Counted from the first letter of the stretch, positions 49,035 through 57,423 are shown. The stretch: 64,000 nt of DNA from Actinomycetospora lutea (GCF_028737205.1 NZ_JAQZAL010000009.1:140049-204048), one strand, 5' to 3'. The notes: generated by a model not told the origin, from the sequence alone. Made by a program: numbers and translations.

Positions 49035-49536
49035 GACGGGCACGGTCACTGCGCTACGACGCCCGCCGATCCGGCAGGCGACGACGGTGCGCAGCGACCG
49101 CGAGCACACCTTCGACGTGTTCGTCTCGACCATCGGGCAGTGGTGGCCGCTGCAGCCGTACTCCGCGGGCAAGGAGCGCGTGCGCACGGTGCACGTGGAG
49201 CCGCGCGTCGAGGGCCGCGTCTACGAGCGGTGGGACGACGGCACCGAGTGCGACTGGGGACATCTGCTCGCCTGGGAGCCGCCCGCTCGCCTGGTGATGA
49301 CCTGGAACATGACGCCCGCCCCGACCGAGGTGGAGCTGACGTTCACCGCGCTCGGCCCGGCGCTCACCCGCGTCGCCGTGGAGCACCGCGGCTGGGAGGC
49401 CCTGTCCGACGCCCAGCTCGGCGAGGACTGCGCCCGCCCCGGCGGCTACGCCGGCGGCGCGTTCGTCCGGGGCTGGGAGGAGATCCTCGGCCGTCTCACG
49501 GCGGCGGCGGAGGCGGACGCGCCGGACATCGCCTGA
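49012..49536 (+). CDS. SRPBCC (AHSA1-like) family protein
   Basis: A 174-aa START-like protein of the AHSA1 branch. Characteristic segments are REHTFDVFVSTIGQWWPLQP near residues 38-57, RVYERWDDGTECDWGHLLAW near 76-95 and the C-terminal helix FVRGWEEILGRL. This family is frequently paired with ArsR regulators in actinobacteria, as here (overlapping genes). The pair presumably senses and binds a hydrophobic ligand, but the ligand is unknown. Confidence 0.85.
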   Translation: MTSTRPAETGTVTALRRPPIRQATTVRSDREHTFDVFVSTIGQWWPLQPYSAGKERVRTVHVEPRVEGRVYERWDDGTECDWGHLLAWEPPARLVMTWNMTPAPTEVELTFTALGPALTRVAVEHRGWEALSDAQLGEDCARPGGYAGGAFVRGWEEILGRLTAAAEADAPDIA

Positions 49537-49552
49537 TCGGCGCCGGTCCCCG

Positions 49553-49567
49553 GGTGCCGGCGGCACC
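49553..49567. terminator. Hairpin GGTGCC-GGC-GGCACC
   Basis: A 6-bp perfect stem with a 3-nt loop 17 nt after the SRPBCC stop. No T-tract follows; it may be a factor-dependent terminator or an RNA hairpin. Confidence 0.3.
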
Positions 49568-49663
49568 ACGGCGATGAGGCACCGTGCGGGGCGACACGGC
49601 ACCCGACACGGCGCCCCTCGGAGTCCCCGGCGTGGGTCACGGGAGCGGCCGAGAGGACTGACG

Positions 49664-50395
49664 ATGGCCGACACCGGCCGCAGCGAGACCCTGACCGACG
49701 AGCGCGCGGACGAGCAGGACGCGGGCACCGACCCGTCGGCCGAGGCGGTCCGCGACACGGGCACCGACGCGGACGGGCAGGCCCACGGGACGCCCGAGGC
49801 TTCCGGGACGTCCGAGACGTCCGAGGCGTCCGAGGCGTCCGAGGCGTCCGAGGCCTCCGGGGAGACGACCGCCGAGCCGGTGGCCGCGGGCGGCACCGAC
49901 GACACGCTCGACACCGACGACGAGGACGACCGGGACGACCGGGACGACCGGGACGACCGGGACGACCGGGACGACGAGGCCCCGGCCCGTCCCCGGGCAC
50001 TCCTCGCCGCCACGGCCGTGGCCGCGCTCGCCGTGGTCGCGCTCGCGGTGACCGCGTTCCTGGCGCCGGGGTGGGTGATCAACCCCGGCTCGCCGGACCG
50101 CGTGGCCGAGCAGGCGACCTCGGCACTGGCCGCGAAGGACCCGGTGCAGCTCGACGCCGTGTCCTGCCGCAACCAGCAGGGGGCGCCGACCAACCCGTTC
50201 CCGCCGGATGCGCTGTCGCTGGTCCAGCAGGCCGCGCCGGCGGGCCCGCCGCAGCTCGAGCTCGACACGCAGGCGCGCGCGCCCGTCGACCTCGTGCTCA
50301 GCGCGCAGGGCCAGACCCAGAACCTGCCCGCCGACCTCGTGCTCGGCGTGACCGACGGGCAGTGGTGCATGACGGGCATCTCGCAGCGCGGCTGA
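49664..50395 (+). CDS. Single-pass membrane protein with an acidic repeat-rich N-terminus
   Basis: A 243-aa protein. The first 110 residues are disordered and acidic, with tandem repeats of Ser-Glu-Ala and of Asp-Asp-Arg (five copies each). One transmembrane helix follows (AVAALAVVALAVTAFLAPGW, about residues 120-140), then an extracytoplasmic domain ending in CMTGISQRG with cysteines that may pair. The overall design, cytoplasmic disordered acidic segment plus small external domain, is common in actinobacteria. No specific function is recognised. Confidence 0.8.
   Translation: MADTGRSETLTDERADEQDAGTDPSAEAVRDTGTDADGQAHGTPEASGTSETSEASEASEASEASGETTAEPVAAGGTDDTLDTDDEDDRDDRDDRDDRDDRDDEAPARPRALLAATAVAALAVVALAVTAFLAPGWVINPGSPDRVAEQATSALAAKDPVQLDAVSCRNQQGAPTNPFPPDALSLVQQAAPAGPPQLELDTQARAPVDLVLSAQGQTQNLPADLVLGVTDGQWCMTGISQRG
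49811..49855 (+). repeat. Five tandem 9-bp repeats (TCCGAGGCG-type)
   Basis: In-frame repeats inside the acidic N-terminus, encoding Ser-Glu-Thr/Ala units. Unit identity is near complete (the first unit ends ACG and the last GCC). Confidence 0.8.
49931..49975 (+). repeat. Five tandem 9-bp repeats CGGGACGAC
   Basis: Five exact in-frame copies encoding Arg-Asp-Asp. Because each unit is 9 bp, copy-number change would not shift the frame and could vary between strains. Confidence 0.9.
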
Positions 50396-50464
50396 CGAAC
50401 CCCCGACGCCCCGCGGCCCGATACGGTCGCGGGGTACGGGGAGGCGCTCGACCAGGGACGGCGA

Positions 50465-51283
50465 ATGCAGATCACCGCGCTGTGGCGGTACCCGGTGAAG
50501 TCCATGCTCGGCGAGCCCCTCGAGGGCTCCCGGGTGGACGCCGGCGGGCTCGAGGGCGACCGGGCGCTGGCGCTCCTCGACGACGAGACGGGCACGGTGG
50601 CCACCGCCAAGCACCCCCGGCGGTGGCGCGAGCTGCTGCGGTACGCGGCGGTGACCGAGGACGGGCAGATCCGGATCACGTCCCCCGCGGGCTGGACCCG
50701 GGACGCGCTCGACCCGTGGGTGGCGGGCGCGCTCGCCGACGAGCTCGGCCGCCCGGTGCGGGTCGCGCCCCAGCGGCCCGCGGGCGCGGAGGTCGAGCGC
50801 CCCGACCCCGAGGACGTGCTGGACCAGGGCGTCGAGGCCGAGGTCGCCGCGCCCACCCTCGAGATCGCCCAGGGCACCACGGGCGGGTCGTTCGTCGACC
50901 ACTCGCCGGTGCACCTGATCACCACTGCGACGCTGGACGCGATCGGCACCGAGTACCGGCGGTACCGCCCGAACGTCGTGATCGAGACCCCGGAGGGCAC
51001 CCCGCCCTGGGTGGAGAACACCTGGATGGGACGCGAGCTGACGCTCACCGCCGCCGACGGGACGACGGTGACCCTCGAGGTGTCGCTCCCGACGCCGCGG
51101 TGCTCGGTCCCCACCCTCGAGCACGGCACGCTGCCGCGCGCCCCGCACGCGGTCCGCGAGCCGATGCGCGCCAACCGCGTCGAGGTCCCCGGCTTCGGCG
51201 TGCTCCCGTGCGCCGGTGCGTACGCGCAGGTGACGAGCGGCGGCACGCTGCGGGTCGGCGACACGGTCACCCTCGCCGGATGA
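50465..51283 (+). CDS. MOSC-domain protein
   Basis: A 272-aa protein with an N-terminal MOSC_N-type beta-barrel and a MOSC domain (about 130-265). The opening ITALWRYPVKSMLGE, the segment RYRPNVVIETPEG and the Cys in TPRCSVPTLEHG are typical of molybdenum-cofactor sulfurase C-terminal proteins such as YcbX/mARC. Such proteins bind the Mo cofactor and transfer sulfur or reduce N-hydroxylated compounds. It ends overlapping an ATG of a truncated enoyl-CoA hydratase. Confidence 0.9.
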   Translation: MQITALWRYPVKSMLGEPLEGSRVDAGGLEGDRALALLDDETGTVATAKHPRRWRELLRYAAVTEDGQIRITSPAGWTRDALDPWVAGALADELGRPVRVAPQRPAGAEVERPDPEDVLDQGVEAEVAAPTLEIAQGTTGGSFVDHSPVHLITTATLDAIGTEYRRYRPNVVIETPEGTPPWVENTWMGRELTLTAADGTTVTLEVSLPTPRCSVPTLEHGTLPRAPHAVREPMRANRVEVPGFGVLPCAGAYAQVTSGGTLRVGDTVTLAG

Positions 51284-51399
51284 CCTGCGACAGCGTCGTC
51301 CTCGAGCGCCGCGGCGCGGTCACGATCGTCGGGCTGGACCGCCCCGCCAAGCGCAACGCGGTCGACCGCGACACCGGGCGGCACGGGTCGTTCGGGTAG
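51280..51399 (+). pseudogene. Truncated N-terminus of an enoyl-CoA hydratase
   Basis: Starting at ATG 51280, which overlaps the MOSC stop (ATGA), the frame encodes SVVLERRGAVTIVGLDRPAK, then RNAVDRD, an unmistakable crotonase N-terminus. It then diverges (TGRHGSFG) and stops at 51399 after 39 codons. The remainder of a hydratase (about 220 residues) is missing, so a deletion or rearrangement probably removed it. The 5' coupling to the MOSC gene is preserved. Confidence 0.6.
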
Positions 51400-51435
51400 G
51401 GATCCACTCCCGCCGTCGGTGGCATGCTCACCGCC

Positions 51436-51900
51436 ATGAGCGAGCCGGTCCCCCCGCAGCCCGGGCGGCCTCCCGACCAGCCCGCACCCCGCATCGGCAC
51501 CGCCGACCGGGACGCGGCGATGAAGGCCCTCGACGCGCACCTCGAGGCCGGCCGCCTCGACGCCGAGGAGTACGGCGAGCGCAGCGCCCGCGCCGCCGAG
51601 GCCCGGACCGTCGACGACCTCGTGCCGCTCTTCGCCGACCTCCCCCGGCCCCACCCGCCGCTGCCCGGCGAGACGCCCGCGCCGGCGGCTCCCGACCGCG
51701 CGCCCGCCACCCGTCGCGAGCCCGGCGCGCTGGCGCGGTACGGGCCGGCGATCAGCGGCGCGCTGCCGATCATCGCGCTGGTCCTGTTCTTCACGGTGCC
51801 GATCCCGAACGCCTGGGTGTTCTTCCTGCTCATCCCCCTCGGCGGCGCGCTGTTCGCGAGCTCCCGGCGCAACGGGAGTGACGAGCGGGACGAGAAGTGA
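51436..51900 (+). CDS. DUF1707 (SHOCT-like) membrane protein
   Basis: A 154-aa protein with the actinobacterial DUF1707 domain (about residues 22-70: RIGTADRDAAMKALDAHLEA, then GRLDAEEYGERSARAAEART). Two hydrophobic helices follow near 110-145. The domain is common at the N-terminus of membrane proteins and probably mediates a protein contact; its function is unknown. It starts at ATG 51436. Confidence 0.82.
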   Translation: MSEPVPPQPGRPPDQPAPRIGTADRDAAMKALDAHLEAGRLDAEEYGERSARAAEARTVDDLVPLFADLPRPHPPLPGETPAPAAPDRAPATRREPGALARYGPAISGALPIIALVLFFTVPIPNAWVFFLLIPLGGALFASSRRNGSDERDEK

Positions 51901-51999
51901 CGAAATAGGGGGTCGACGGGTCCCCGGCTCTCGACCTGACCGCCGTGACAGGAGGACCATCGCTGCTCGGACACGCACGGCAGGGACGGGGTGGCGGTC

Positions 52000-52449
52000 A
52001 TGGCACACGCGGCGGGCGGCCCGCTCGGTCAGGGCGAGTCGCCGACGGTCCGGATCGCGCGCGGCGGCGAGCGCCGCCGCTCGACGATGATCTGGCAGGT
52101 GCTCAGCGCCGTCGCGCTGCTGGCGATGGGCGGCATCCACCTCTACCTGGTGGTGTGGGGCGGCACCGGCGGGGTGCTGGGCAACCTGTTCCTGCTCAAC
52201 GCGCTCGGCGGGCTGGTGCTGGCGATCGCCGTGGTCGTCACCCGGGGGCAGCTGCTCGCGATCTCGACGGTGCTCGGGCTGCTGTTCCTGGCCGGCACCC
52301 TGGCCGCGCTCGTCCTCGCCCTCACCGTCGGCCTGTTCGGCATCGAGTCGAGCCTCGAGTACGAGCTGGCGACGACGACGCTCGTCGTGGAGTCGATCGG
52401 CACCGTCGTCCTGCTGATCACGACGGCGCTGGTGCTGCGCCGGCGCTGA
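52000..52449 (+). CDS. Four-helix membrane protein
   Basis: A 149-aa protein with four predicted transmembrane helices (ALLAMGGIHLYLVVWGG, NALGGLVLAIAVVV, STVLGLLFLAGTLAALVLAL and TVVLLITTALVL). It ends with RRR. No family is recognised. The start is uncertain: ATG 52000 is used, GTG 51991 is nine bases upstream, and ATG 52087 would still include all helices. It is followed by a small acidic ORF. Confidence 0.72.
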   Translation: MAHAAGGPLGQGESPTVRIARGGERRRSTMIWQVLSAVALLAMGGIHLYLVVWGGTGGVLGNLFLLNALGGLVLAIAVVVTRGQLLAISTVLGLLFLAGTLAALVLALTVGLFGIESSLEYELATTTLVVESIGTVVLLITTALVLRRR

Positions 52450-52467
52450 CACGGGTAGCCCGCGGGC

Positions 52468-52611
52468 ATGACAGGACCGCAGACGCCGGACACCGGCCAC
52501 CAGGAGGACGAGCGCGACGTCGAGGAGGCCGCCGGCGTCGTCGACGAGGCCGTCGCCCGGCGGAATGAGGACCCGGAGCCCTACGACGAGGAGGAGGCGT
52601 CGCCGACCTGA
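52468..52611 (+). CDS. 47-aa acidic small protein
   Basis: Residues include DTGHQEDERDVEEAAGVVDE and RRNEDPEPYDEEEASPT. It is strongly acidic and hydrophilic, resembling the short actinobacterial proteins found next to membrane-protein genes. The coding frame shows GC-rich third positions in most codons. It ends 4 nt from the stop of the convergent TetR gene. There is no recognised family; it may be a real small gene too short for most annotation pipelines. Confidence 0.5.
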   Translation: MTGPQTPDTGHQEDERDVEEAAGVVDEAVARRNEDPEPYDEEEASPT

Positions 52612-52615
52612 CCCG

Positions 52616-53212
52616 TCAGGCGCGCAGGCCCCCGAGGACCAGGGCGGTGTGGCTCGCGACGACGTCGTCCGCGTCGTCGTCGGCTTCACCGCGGATCCAG
52701 CCGCTGACGCCGTTGAGCATGTCGAGGATGCCGAGGGCGGCGAGGCCCGGGTCCAGCTCGCGGAACTCGCCGCTGCGCATGCCCGCGACCAGGACGTCGC
52801 GCACCCGGCGGTTGTAGTAGTGCAGGTACTGGTCGATGTCGGCGCGGTGCTCGCCGGTGAGCGCGGGCCGCTCGTGCTGCCCGACGACGTACTCGACGCG
52901 CCGGTGGAGCAGGTGGCGGATGTGGGCGCCGATGAGCGTCGTGAGGCGCTCGGTCGGCGTGCCGGGGGCGTCGAGCAGCGGCAGGTTCTGCTCGACGGGC
53001 TCCTGGGTGACGGTCAGGCAGATCGCGTAGAGGATCTCCTCCTTGGAGGAGAAGTGGTGGTAGAGGCTGGCGCCCCGGATGCCGACGGCGTCGGCGATGT
53101 CGCGCATGCCCACGGCCGCGTAGCCGCGCGACGCGAAGATCGCGGCCGCGGCGCTGACGATCTCGGTGCGCCGCTCCGCGCTGCTCTTGCGGCGCGCGAC
53201 CCGTTCCTCCAC
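52616..53212 (-). CDS. TetR-family transcriptional regulator
   Basis: A 198-aa regulator from GTG 53212. The helix-turn-helix is AAAAIFASRGYAAVGMRDIA, then DAVGIRGASLYHHFSSKEEI. The ligand domain is of the type often controlling BVMO and acyl-CoA genes (TetR_C 33-like). It starts 5 nt after the BVMO stop, so it is co-transcribed and probably autoregulated. Candidate operators are at 55112 and 55199 in the divergent promoter region of the BVMO. Confidence 0.88.
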   Translation of the reverse strand: MEERVARRKSSAERRTEIVSAAAAIFASRGYAAVGMRDIADAVGIRGASLYHHFSSKEEILYAICLTVTQEPVEQNLPLLDAPGTPTERLTTLIGAHIRHLLHRRVEYVVGQHERPALTGEHRADIDQYLHYYNRRVRDVLVAGMRSGEFRELDPGLAALGILDMLNGVSGWIRGEADDDADDVVASHTALVLGGLRA

Positions 53213-53217
53213 CCGGC

Positions 53218-55089
53218 TCAGTGCTCCGTGCGGGGTTCGACGAGGTAGTCGGCGAGGTCCGCCTCGTGGGTCATGCGCCAGTAGTCGACGATGCGCCAGG
53301 GCATCGTCGAGACGACCCGCCCGGCGGCGTTGCGGTACCAGTTGGTCATCCCGGGGTGGGTCCAGAGCATCCGGGCGTGCGCCTCGTCGTGGCGGCGGGT
53401 GTACTCGCGCTCGACCTCGGGGCGCACCTCCACCGCCCGCAGGTCCTCGCGGGCCATCGCCGCGAGCAGGTCGACGATGTAGCGCACCTGGCACTCGGCG
53501 ATCGTGATGTAGCTGCCGCCGTGGCCGAGCACGGTGCCCGGCCCGCAGGTGATGAACAGGTTCGGGAAGCCCGGCACGGTGATCCCGAGGTGGGCGCGCG
53601 CGTCCTCCGGACCCCACACGTCGGCGAGGCCCGCGCCGTCGCGACCGCGGATGTCGATCGGCCACAGGTAGCGGTGGGTGTGGAAGCCGGTGGCCATGAC
53701 GATCACGTCGGCGGGGGTCTCGGTGCCGCCGTCGCCGCGCAGTCCGGTGGGGGTGACCGCGGCGACGCCCTCGGCGACCAGCTCGACGTCGTCGCGGCGC
53801 AGCGCGCGGTACCACCCGTTGTCGAGCAGCATCCGCTTGCCGAAGGGCGGGTAGTCGGGCAGCGCCTTCGCGACCAGGTCGGGGCGCCCGTCGAGCTCCG
53901 CGGAGAGGTAGCGGGTGAACACGCGGCGGTGCGCGTCGTTCACCGCGTTCACCGAGCGCGCCGGGTGCTCCCACTCCGGGTCGACCTGCAGCGTCGGGTG
54001 CACCCGGTCGTTGAAGTTCCAGGCCAGCCGCGCGCGGTACCACGCGCGGTAGAACGGCACCCGTCCCATGAGGTGGTGCACGGCGGCGTCGATGGGCGCG
54101 AAGTAGACGTCGTTGGGGGCGATCCACTGCGGCGAGCGCTGGTAGACGGTGACGCGCTCCGGGGTGCCGGCGATGGCCGGCACGACCTGCATCGCGCTGG
54201 CCCCGGCGCCGACGACGGCCACGCGCTGCCCGGCGAGGTCGAGATCCTCGGGCCACTGCGCGGTGTGGAACAGGCGCCCCTCGAAGCTCTCGAGGCCCGG
54301 GATCGCGGGCATCCTGGGCCGGTTGAGCGCCCCGGTCGCGCTGATGAGGACGCGCGCGGTGACGACCTCGCCGTCGGCCGTGCGCACGCGCCACACGGCG
54401 GCGCCCTCGTCGTACTCGGCCGCGACGACCTCGGTGCCGAAGCGGATCGCCCGGCGCACGTCGTGGGCGTCGGCGACCTCGCGCAGGTACTGCTCGACCT
54501 CGTCGCGCTTGCCGAAGTGGGTGCTCCAGTCGCGGGGGGCGAACGAGAACGAGTACAGGTGGCTGGGGGTGTCGACGCCGGCGCCCGGGTAGGTGTTCTC
54601 CCACCAGCCGCCGCCGACCTCGGTGTTCTTCTCCAGCACGACGTGCTCGACGCCGGCCTCGCGCAGCTTGATCGCGGCGAGCATCCCGGAGACCCCGGCG
54701 CCGATCACCACGACGTCGATGTCGGCGCCGGCGGGCACGCTCGGCGCCGGCTGCGGGACGAAGCCGAGATCCTCGGCGAGCATGTCGGCGTACTCCGGCG
54801 GCGTCGGCTCGCCGTTGGCGAGGGTCAGCAGCTCGGTGAGCAGCTCGCCGGTCGGGGCCGGGATCGCGACCGGGGCGCCCGCCTCGTGAGCGAGGACGGC
54901 GTCGAGCACGGCCTGCCGGATCTCGGCCGCGACCTCGTCGGGGAAGCCGCCGCCGTCGTTGTTCTCCATGCCGCGGCTGCGGGTGGGTCGGTAGGGCTCG
55001 TCGAACCAGCGCCGGTCGCCGGTGAGCTGCACCAGCACCGGCACGAGCGCGGGCAGGTTGGCGTGCTCGAGCGCGCGGGCGAGCGACAT
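53218..55089 (-). CDS. Baeyer-Villiger monooxygenase (HAPMO-like, with N-terminal extension)
   Basis: A 623-aa flavoprotein monooxygenase. An N-terminal helical extension of about 145 residues precedes the first Rossmann motif, VVIGAGVSGMLAAIKLREAG, as in 4-hydroxyacetophenone monooxygenase. The WWENTYPGAGVDTPSHLYSF segment and the BVMO fingerprint FEGRLFHTAQWP (near 290-301) follow, then the second Rossmann motif VVGAGASAMQVV. It oxidises a ketone to an ester. The start ATG 55089 is supported by AAGGGGAT. It is divergent from the nitroreductase and acyl-CoA ligase genes and upstream of the TetR gene. Confidence 0.92.
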   Translation of the reverse strand: MSLARALEHANLPALVPVLVQLTGDRRWFDEPYRPTRSRGMENNDGGGFPDEVAAEIRQAVLDAVLAHEAGAPVAIPAPTGELLTELLTLANGEPTPPEYADMLAEDLGFVPQPAPSVPAGADIDVVVIGAGVSGMLAAIKLREAGVEHVVLEKNTEVGGGWWENTYPGAGVDTPSHLYSFSFAPRDWSTHFGKRDEVEQYLREVADAHDVRRAIRFGTEVVAAEYDEGAAVWRVRTADGEVVTARVLISATGALNRPRMPAIPGLESFEGRLFHTAQWPEDLDLAGQRVAVVGAGASAMQVVPAIAGTPERVTVYQRSPQWIAPNDVYFAPIDAAVHHLMGRVPFYRAWYRARLAWNFNDRVHPTLQVDPEWEHPARSVNAVNDAHRRVFTRYLSAELDGRPDLVAKALPDYPPFGKRMLLDNGWYRALRRDDVELVAEGVAAVTPTGLRGDGGTETPADVIVMATGFHTHRYLWPIDIRGRDGAGLADVWGPEDARAHLGITVPGFPNLFITCGPGTVLGHGGSYITIAECQVRYIVDLLAAMAREDLRAVEVRPEVEREYTRRHDEAHARMLWTHPGMTNWYRNAAGRVVSTMPWRIVDYWRMTHEADLADYLVEPRTEH

Positions 55090-55111
55090 GCGATCCCCTT
55101 CCCTGTCCGCG

Positions 55112-55127
55112 GTTAGGTTAACGATCC
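55112..55127. promoter_or_regulatory. Putative TetR site 1 (GTTAGGTTAACGATCC)
   Basis: Located 23 nt upstream of the BVMO start. It shares TTAACGATC/CTAACGATC with site 2 at 55199. The two flank the divergent promoter region. Confidence 0.4.
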
Positions 55128-55198
55128 ACCCTGTCGCTCGTCCATCACGGCGCGTCTTGACAGCCCGAGTGGCCCACACCACGATCGCCGACGAGAAA

Positions 55199-55214
55199 CC
55201 TAACGATCGATAGG
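55199..55214. promoter_or_regulatory. Putative TetR site 2 (CCTAACGATCGATAGG)
   Basis: A 16-bp palindrome with one mismatched pair and a CGATCG centre, 12 nt before the nitroreductase start. A TTGACA hexamer (55157-55162) with CACGAT 17 bp further could be the promoter that it would block. Confidence 0.5.
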
Positions 55215-55226
55215 CAGGTGGCGGCG

Positions 55227-55877
55227 ATGGAGCTGACCGACGCGATGCGCACGGTGGGGACCTGCCGGTACTTCACGGACGACGCGGTCCCGGACGACGT
55301 GCTGTACCGGGCGTTCGACGCCGCACGCTTCGGTCCGCAGGGCGGCAACCGCCAGCCGGTGCGCTGGGTCGTCGTGCGCGACCCCGCCCGCAAGCAGGCC
55401 CTCGCCGACCTCTACCTGCCGCTGTGGAAGTCCTACCTCGGCGCGATCGGCGACGGCACGGTCAACGTCGGCGCGCTGCCGAAGACCGTGCAGGACGCCG
55501 ACCACTTCGCCGAGCACCTGGCGCAGGCCCCGGCCATCGTCGTCGTGTGCGCCGAGATCGACGGGCTGCACCCGACCGACCTGGAGCTCGACCGGTTCTC
55601 CGTCGTCGGCGGGGCGTCGATCTACCCGACGGTCCAGAACTTCTGCCTGGCGCTGCGCGACCAGGGCGTCGGCTCCGCGGTGACGACCCTGCTGTGCCAC
55701 CACGAGCCGCAGGTCCGCGAGCTGCTGGAGCTCCCCGACGGCGTGCTCACCGCCGCGCACGTCGCGATCGGCTACCCGGCCAAGGGCTTCCCGCGCAAGC
55801 TCACGCGGTCCCCGGTCGAGGACATCGTCTCGGGCGAGACCTACGGCTCGCCCTACTTCGCCGGCGCCGGGGTCTGA
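55227..55877 (+). CDS. Nitroreductase-family flavoprotein
   Basis: A 216-aa nitroreductase-fold protein. The start region ELTDAMRTVGTCRYFTDDAV and DAARFGPQGGNRQPVRWVVV carry the FMN phosphate-binding Arg/Ser and the active-site loop; the C-terminal FMN contact is near IGYPAKGFPRKLTRSPVE. Family members reduce nitro groups, enones or quinones using NAD(P)H. ATG 55227 follows AGGTGG. It is 5 nt upstream of an acyl-CoA ligase and shares the divergent region with the BVMO. Confidence 0.85.
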   Translation: MELTDAMRTVGTCRYFTDDAVPDDVLYRAFDAARFGPQGGNRQPVRWVVVRDPARKQALADLYLPLWKSYLGAIGDGTVNVGALPKTVQDADHFAEHLAQAPAIVVVCAEIDGLHPTDLELDRFSVVGGASIYPTVQNFCLALRDQGVGSAVTTLLCHHEPQVRELLELPDGVLTAAHVAIGYPAKGFPRKLTRSPVEDIVSGETYGSPYFAGAGV

Positions 55878-55882
55878 GCCCC

Positions 55883-57421
55883 GTGGCCGACCTCGCCCCG
55901 CACCACCGGACCCTGCTCGGCCGGGCCACGATCGGCGACCAGCTGCGCCGCCACGCCCGCACCCAGCCGCACAAGGTCGCGTTCATCGCCTACACGGGAG
56001 ACGGCACGCGCACCGAGACGACCTACGGCGCGCTCGACGAGCGGGCCAACCGCTTCGCGGCACTGTTCGCCGCGCGCGGCATCGGTCGGGGCGGGCGGAT
56101 CGCGTCGATGGCGCGCAACAGCGTCGACGTGGTCGCCGCCTACTACGGCGCCCTGAAGATCGGCGCCGCGTTCACGGGGATCAACCCGCTCTACCGCGAG
56201 GCGGAGGTCGCCCACCAGCTCGACCACAGCCGCGCCGGGCTCGTGCTCGTCGACGACGCCTTCGCCGCGGTCCTCCCCGAGGGCGCCGCGCGGCTCCACT
56301 ACGGCCCGGAGGTCGACGCGCTGCTGGCCGGGCAGCGCGCCGACGAGCCGGAGGTCGAGCTCGACGAGAACGACGTCGCCCTCATCGTCTACACCTCGGG
56401 CACCGAGGCCGCGCCCAAGGGCGTGCTCATCCCCCACCGCAACTACCTCGCGTCCACCGCGCCCGCCTGGGGGTGGGGCCTGCAGACCGGGCCGGCGGAC
56501 ACCTGGCTGTTCGTCATGCCGTTCCACACCATCGCCGGGCTCGGGTCGATGACCAGCCTGACGCTGATGGGCGCCACGCTCGTCCTGCCCGCGACCGCCG
56601 ATCCGGCCACCGCGGTGCAGGTGATCGGCCGCGAGCGGGTCACGGTGATCGCCCAGACCCCGACCTTCTACATCGCCCTCGCCGCGCAGGGTGCGTTCGG
56701 GCCCGAGACGGTCGGGCAGGTCCGGCGGTGCATGACCTACGGCGGGCAGATCCCGCCGCACGTAGTCGACGCCTGGTCCGCGGCCGCGCCCGACGTGCTG
56801 TGGGGCACCTACTGGGGCCAGTCGGAGCTGTCGCAGCTCGGCACGGTCGGCTTCTTCCGCACGCTCGACGACGTCCCCGGCGGCGACCCGACGTGGATCG
56901 GCAAGCCCGTCACCCACCTCGAGATCCGCGTCGTGGACGCCGACGACCGCGACGCCGAGATCGGCGAGCTGATCTGCCGCACGCCGTCGGCGATGCTCGG
57001 CTACCTCGACGACCCGGAGCGCACGGACCAGGTCTTCCGGGGCGGCTGGGTCCGCACCGGCGACATGGTCCGCGTCGACGCCGAGGGCAACCTGTTCTTC
57101 CACGACCGCGTCAAGGACATGATCAAGTCGGGCGGGATGAACGTGTCGTCGCAGGAGGTCGAGCGCGTCGTCCACGGCCACCCGGCCGTCGAGCGCGCCG
57201 CCGTGGTGGGCATGCCCGACCCGTACTGGTCGGAGGCCGTGACCGTGTTCGTCGTCGTCCGGCCGGGCCACGCGCTGACCGGCGACGAGCTGGTGGCCCA
57301 CTGCAGGGCCGTGCTGGCGACCTACAAGGTGCCCAAGGCCGTGCACCTCGTCGACGAGCTCCCCGTCGACCCGCAGGGCAAGGTCCTCAAGCGCCGGCTG
57401 CGGGACGCGGCGCCGGCCTGA
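55883..57421 (+). CDS. Acyl-CoA synthetase (AMP-binding family)
   Basis: A 512-aa adenylate-forming enzyme. The P-loop-like motif ALIVYTSGTEAAPKGV is near residues 166-181, the A5 segment TYWGQSELSQLGTV is near 310-323 and the catalytic C-terminal Lys region is in VDPQGKVLKRRL. The A8 motif is GMNVSSQEVERVVHGHPAV. It activates a carboxylate as an acyl-AMP and then the CoA thioester; chain length cannot be told. It starts at GTG 55883, directly after the nitroreductase, and is probably in one operon with it under TetR control. Confidence 0.9.
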   Translation: MADLAPHHRTLLGRATIGDQLRRHARTQPHKVAFIAYTGDGTRTETTYGALDERANRFAALFAARGIGRGGRIASMARNSVDVVAAYYGALKIGAAFTGINPLYREAEVAHQLDHSRAGLVLVDDAFAAVLPEGAARLHYGPEVDALLAGQRADEPEVELDENDVALIVYTSGTEAAPKGVLIPHRNYLASTAPAWGWGLQTGPADTWLFVMPFHTIAGLGSMTSLTLMGATLVLPATADPATAVQVIGRERVTVIAQTPTFYIALAAQGAFGPETVGQVRRCMTYGGQIPPHVVDAWSAAAPDVLWGTYWGQSELSQLGTVGFFRTLDDVPGGDPTWIGKPVTHLEIRVVDADDRDAEIGELICRTPSAMLGYLDDPERTDQVFRGGWVRTGDMVRVDAEGNLFFHDRVKDMIKSGGMNVSSQEVERVVHGHPAVERAAVVGMPDPYWSEAVTVFVVVRPGHALTGDELVAHCRAVLATYKVPKAVHLVDELPVDPQGKVLKRRLRDAAPA

Positions 57422-57423
57422 CC

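Noticed and set aside
49931..49975. CGGGACGAC tandem array as a CRISPR-like array
   Set aside because: The units are contiguous with no spacers and encode Arg-Asp-Asp in frame within a membrane-protein gene.
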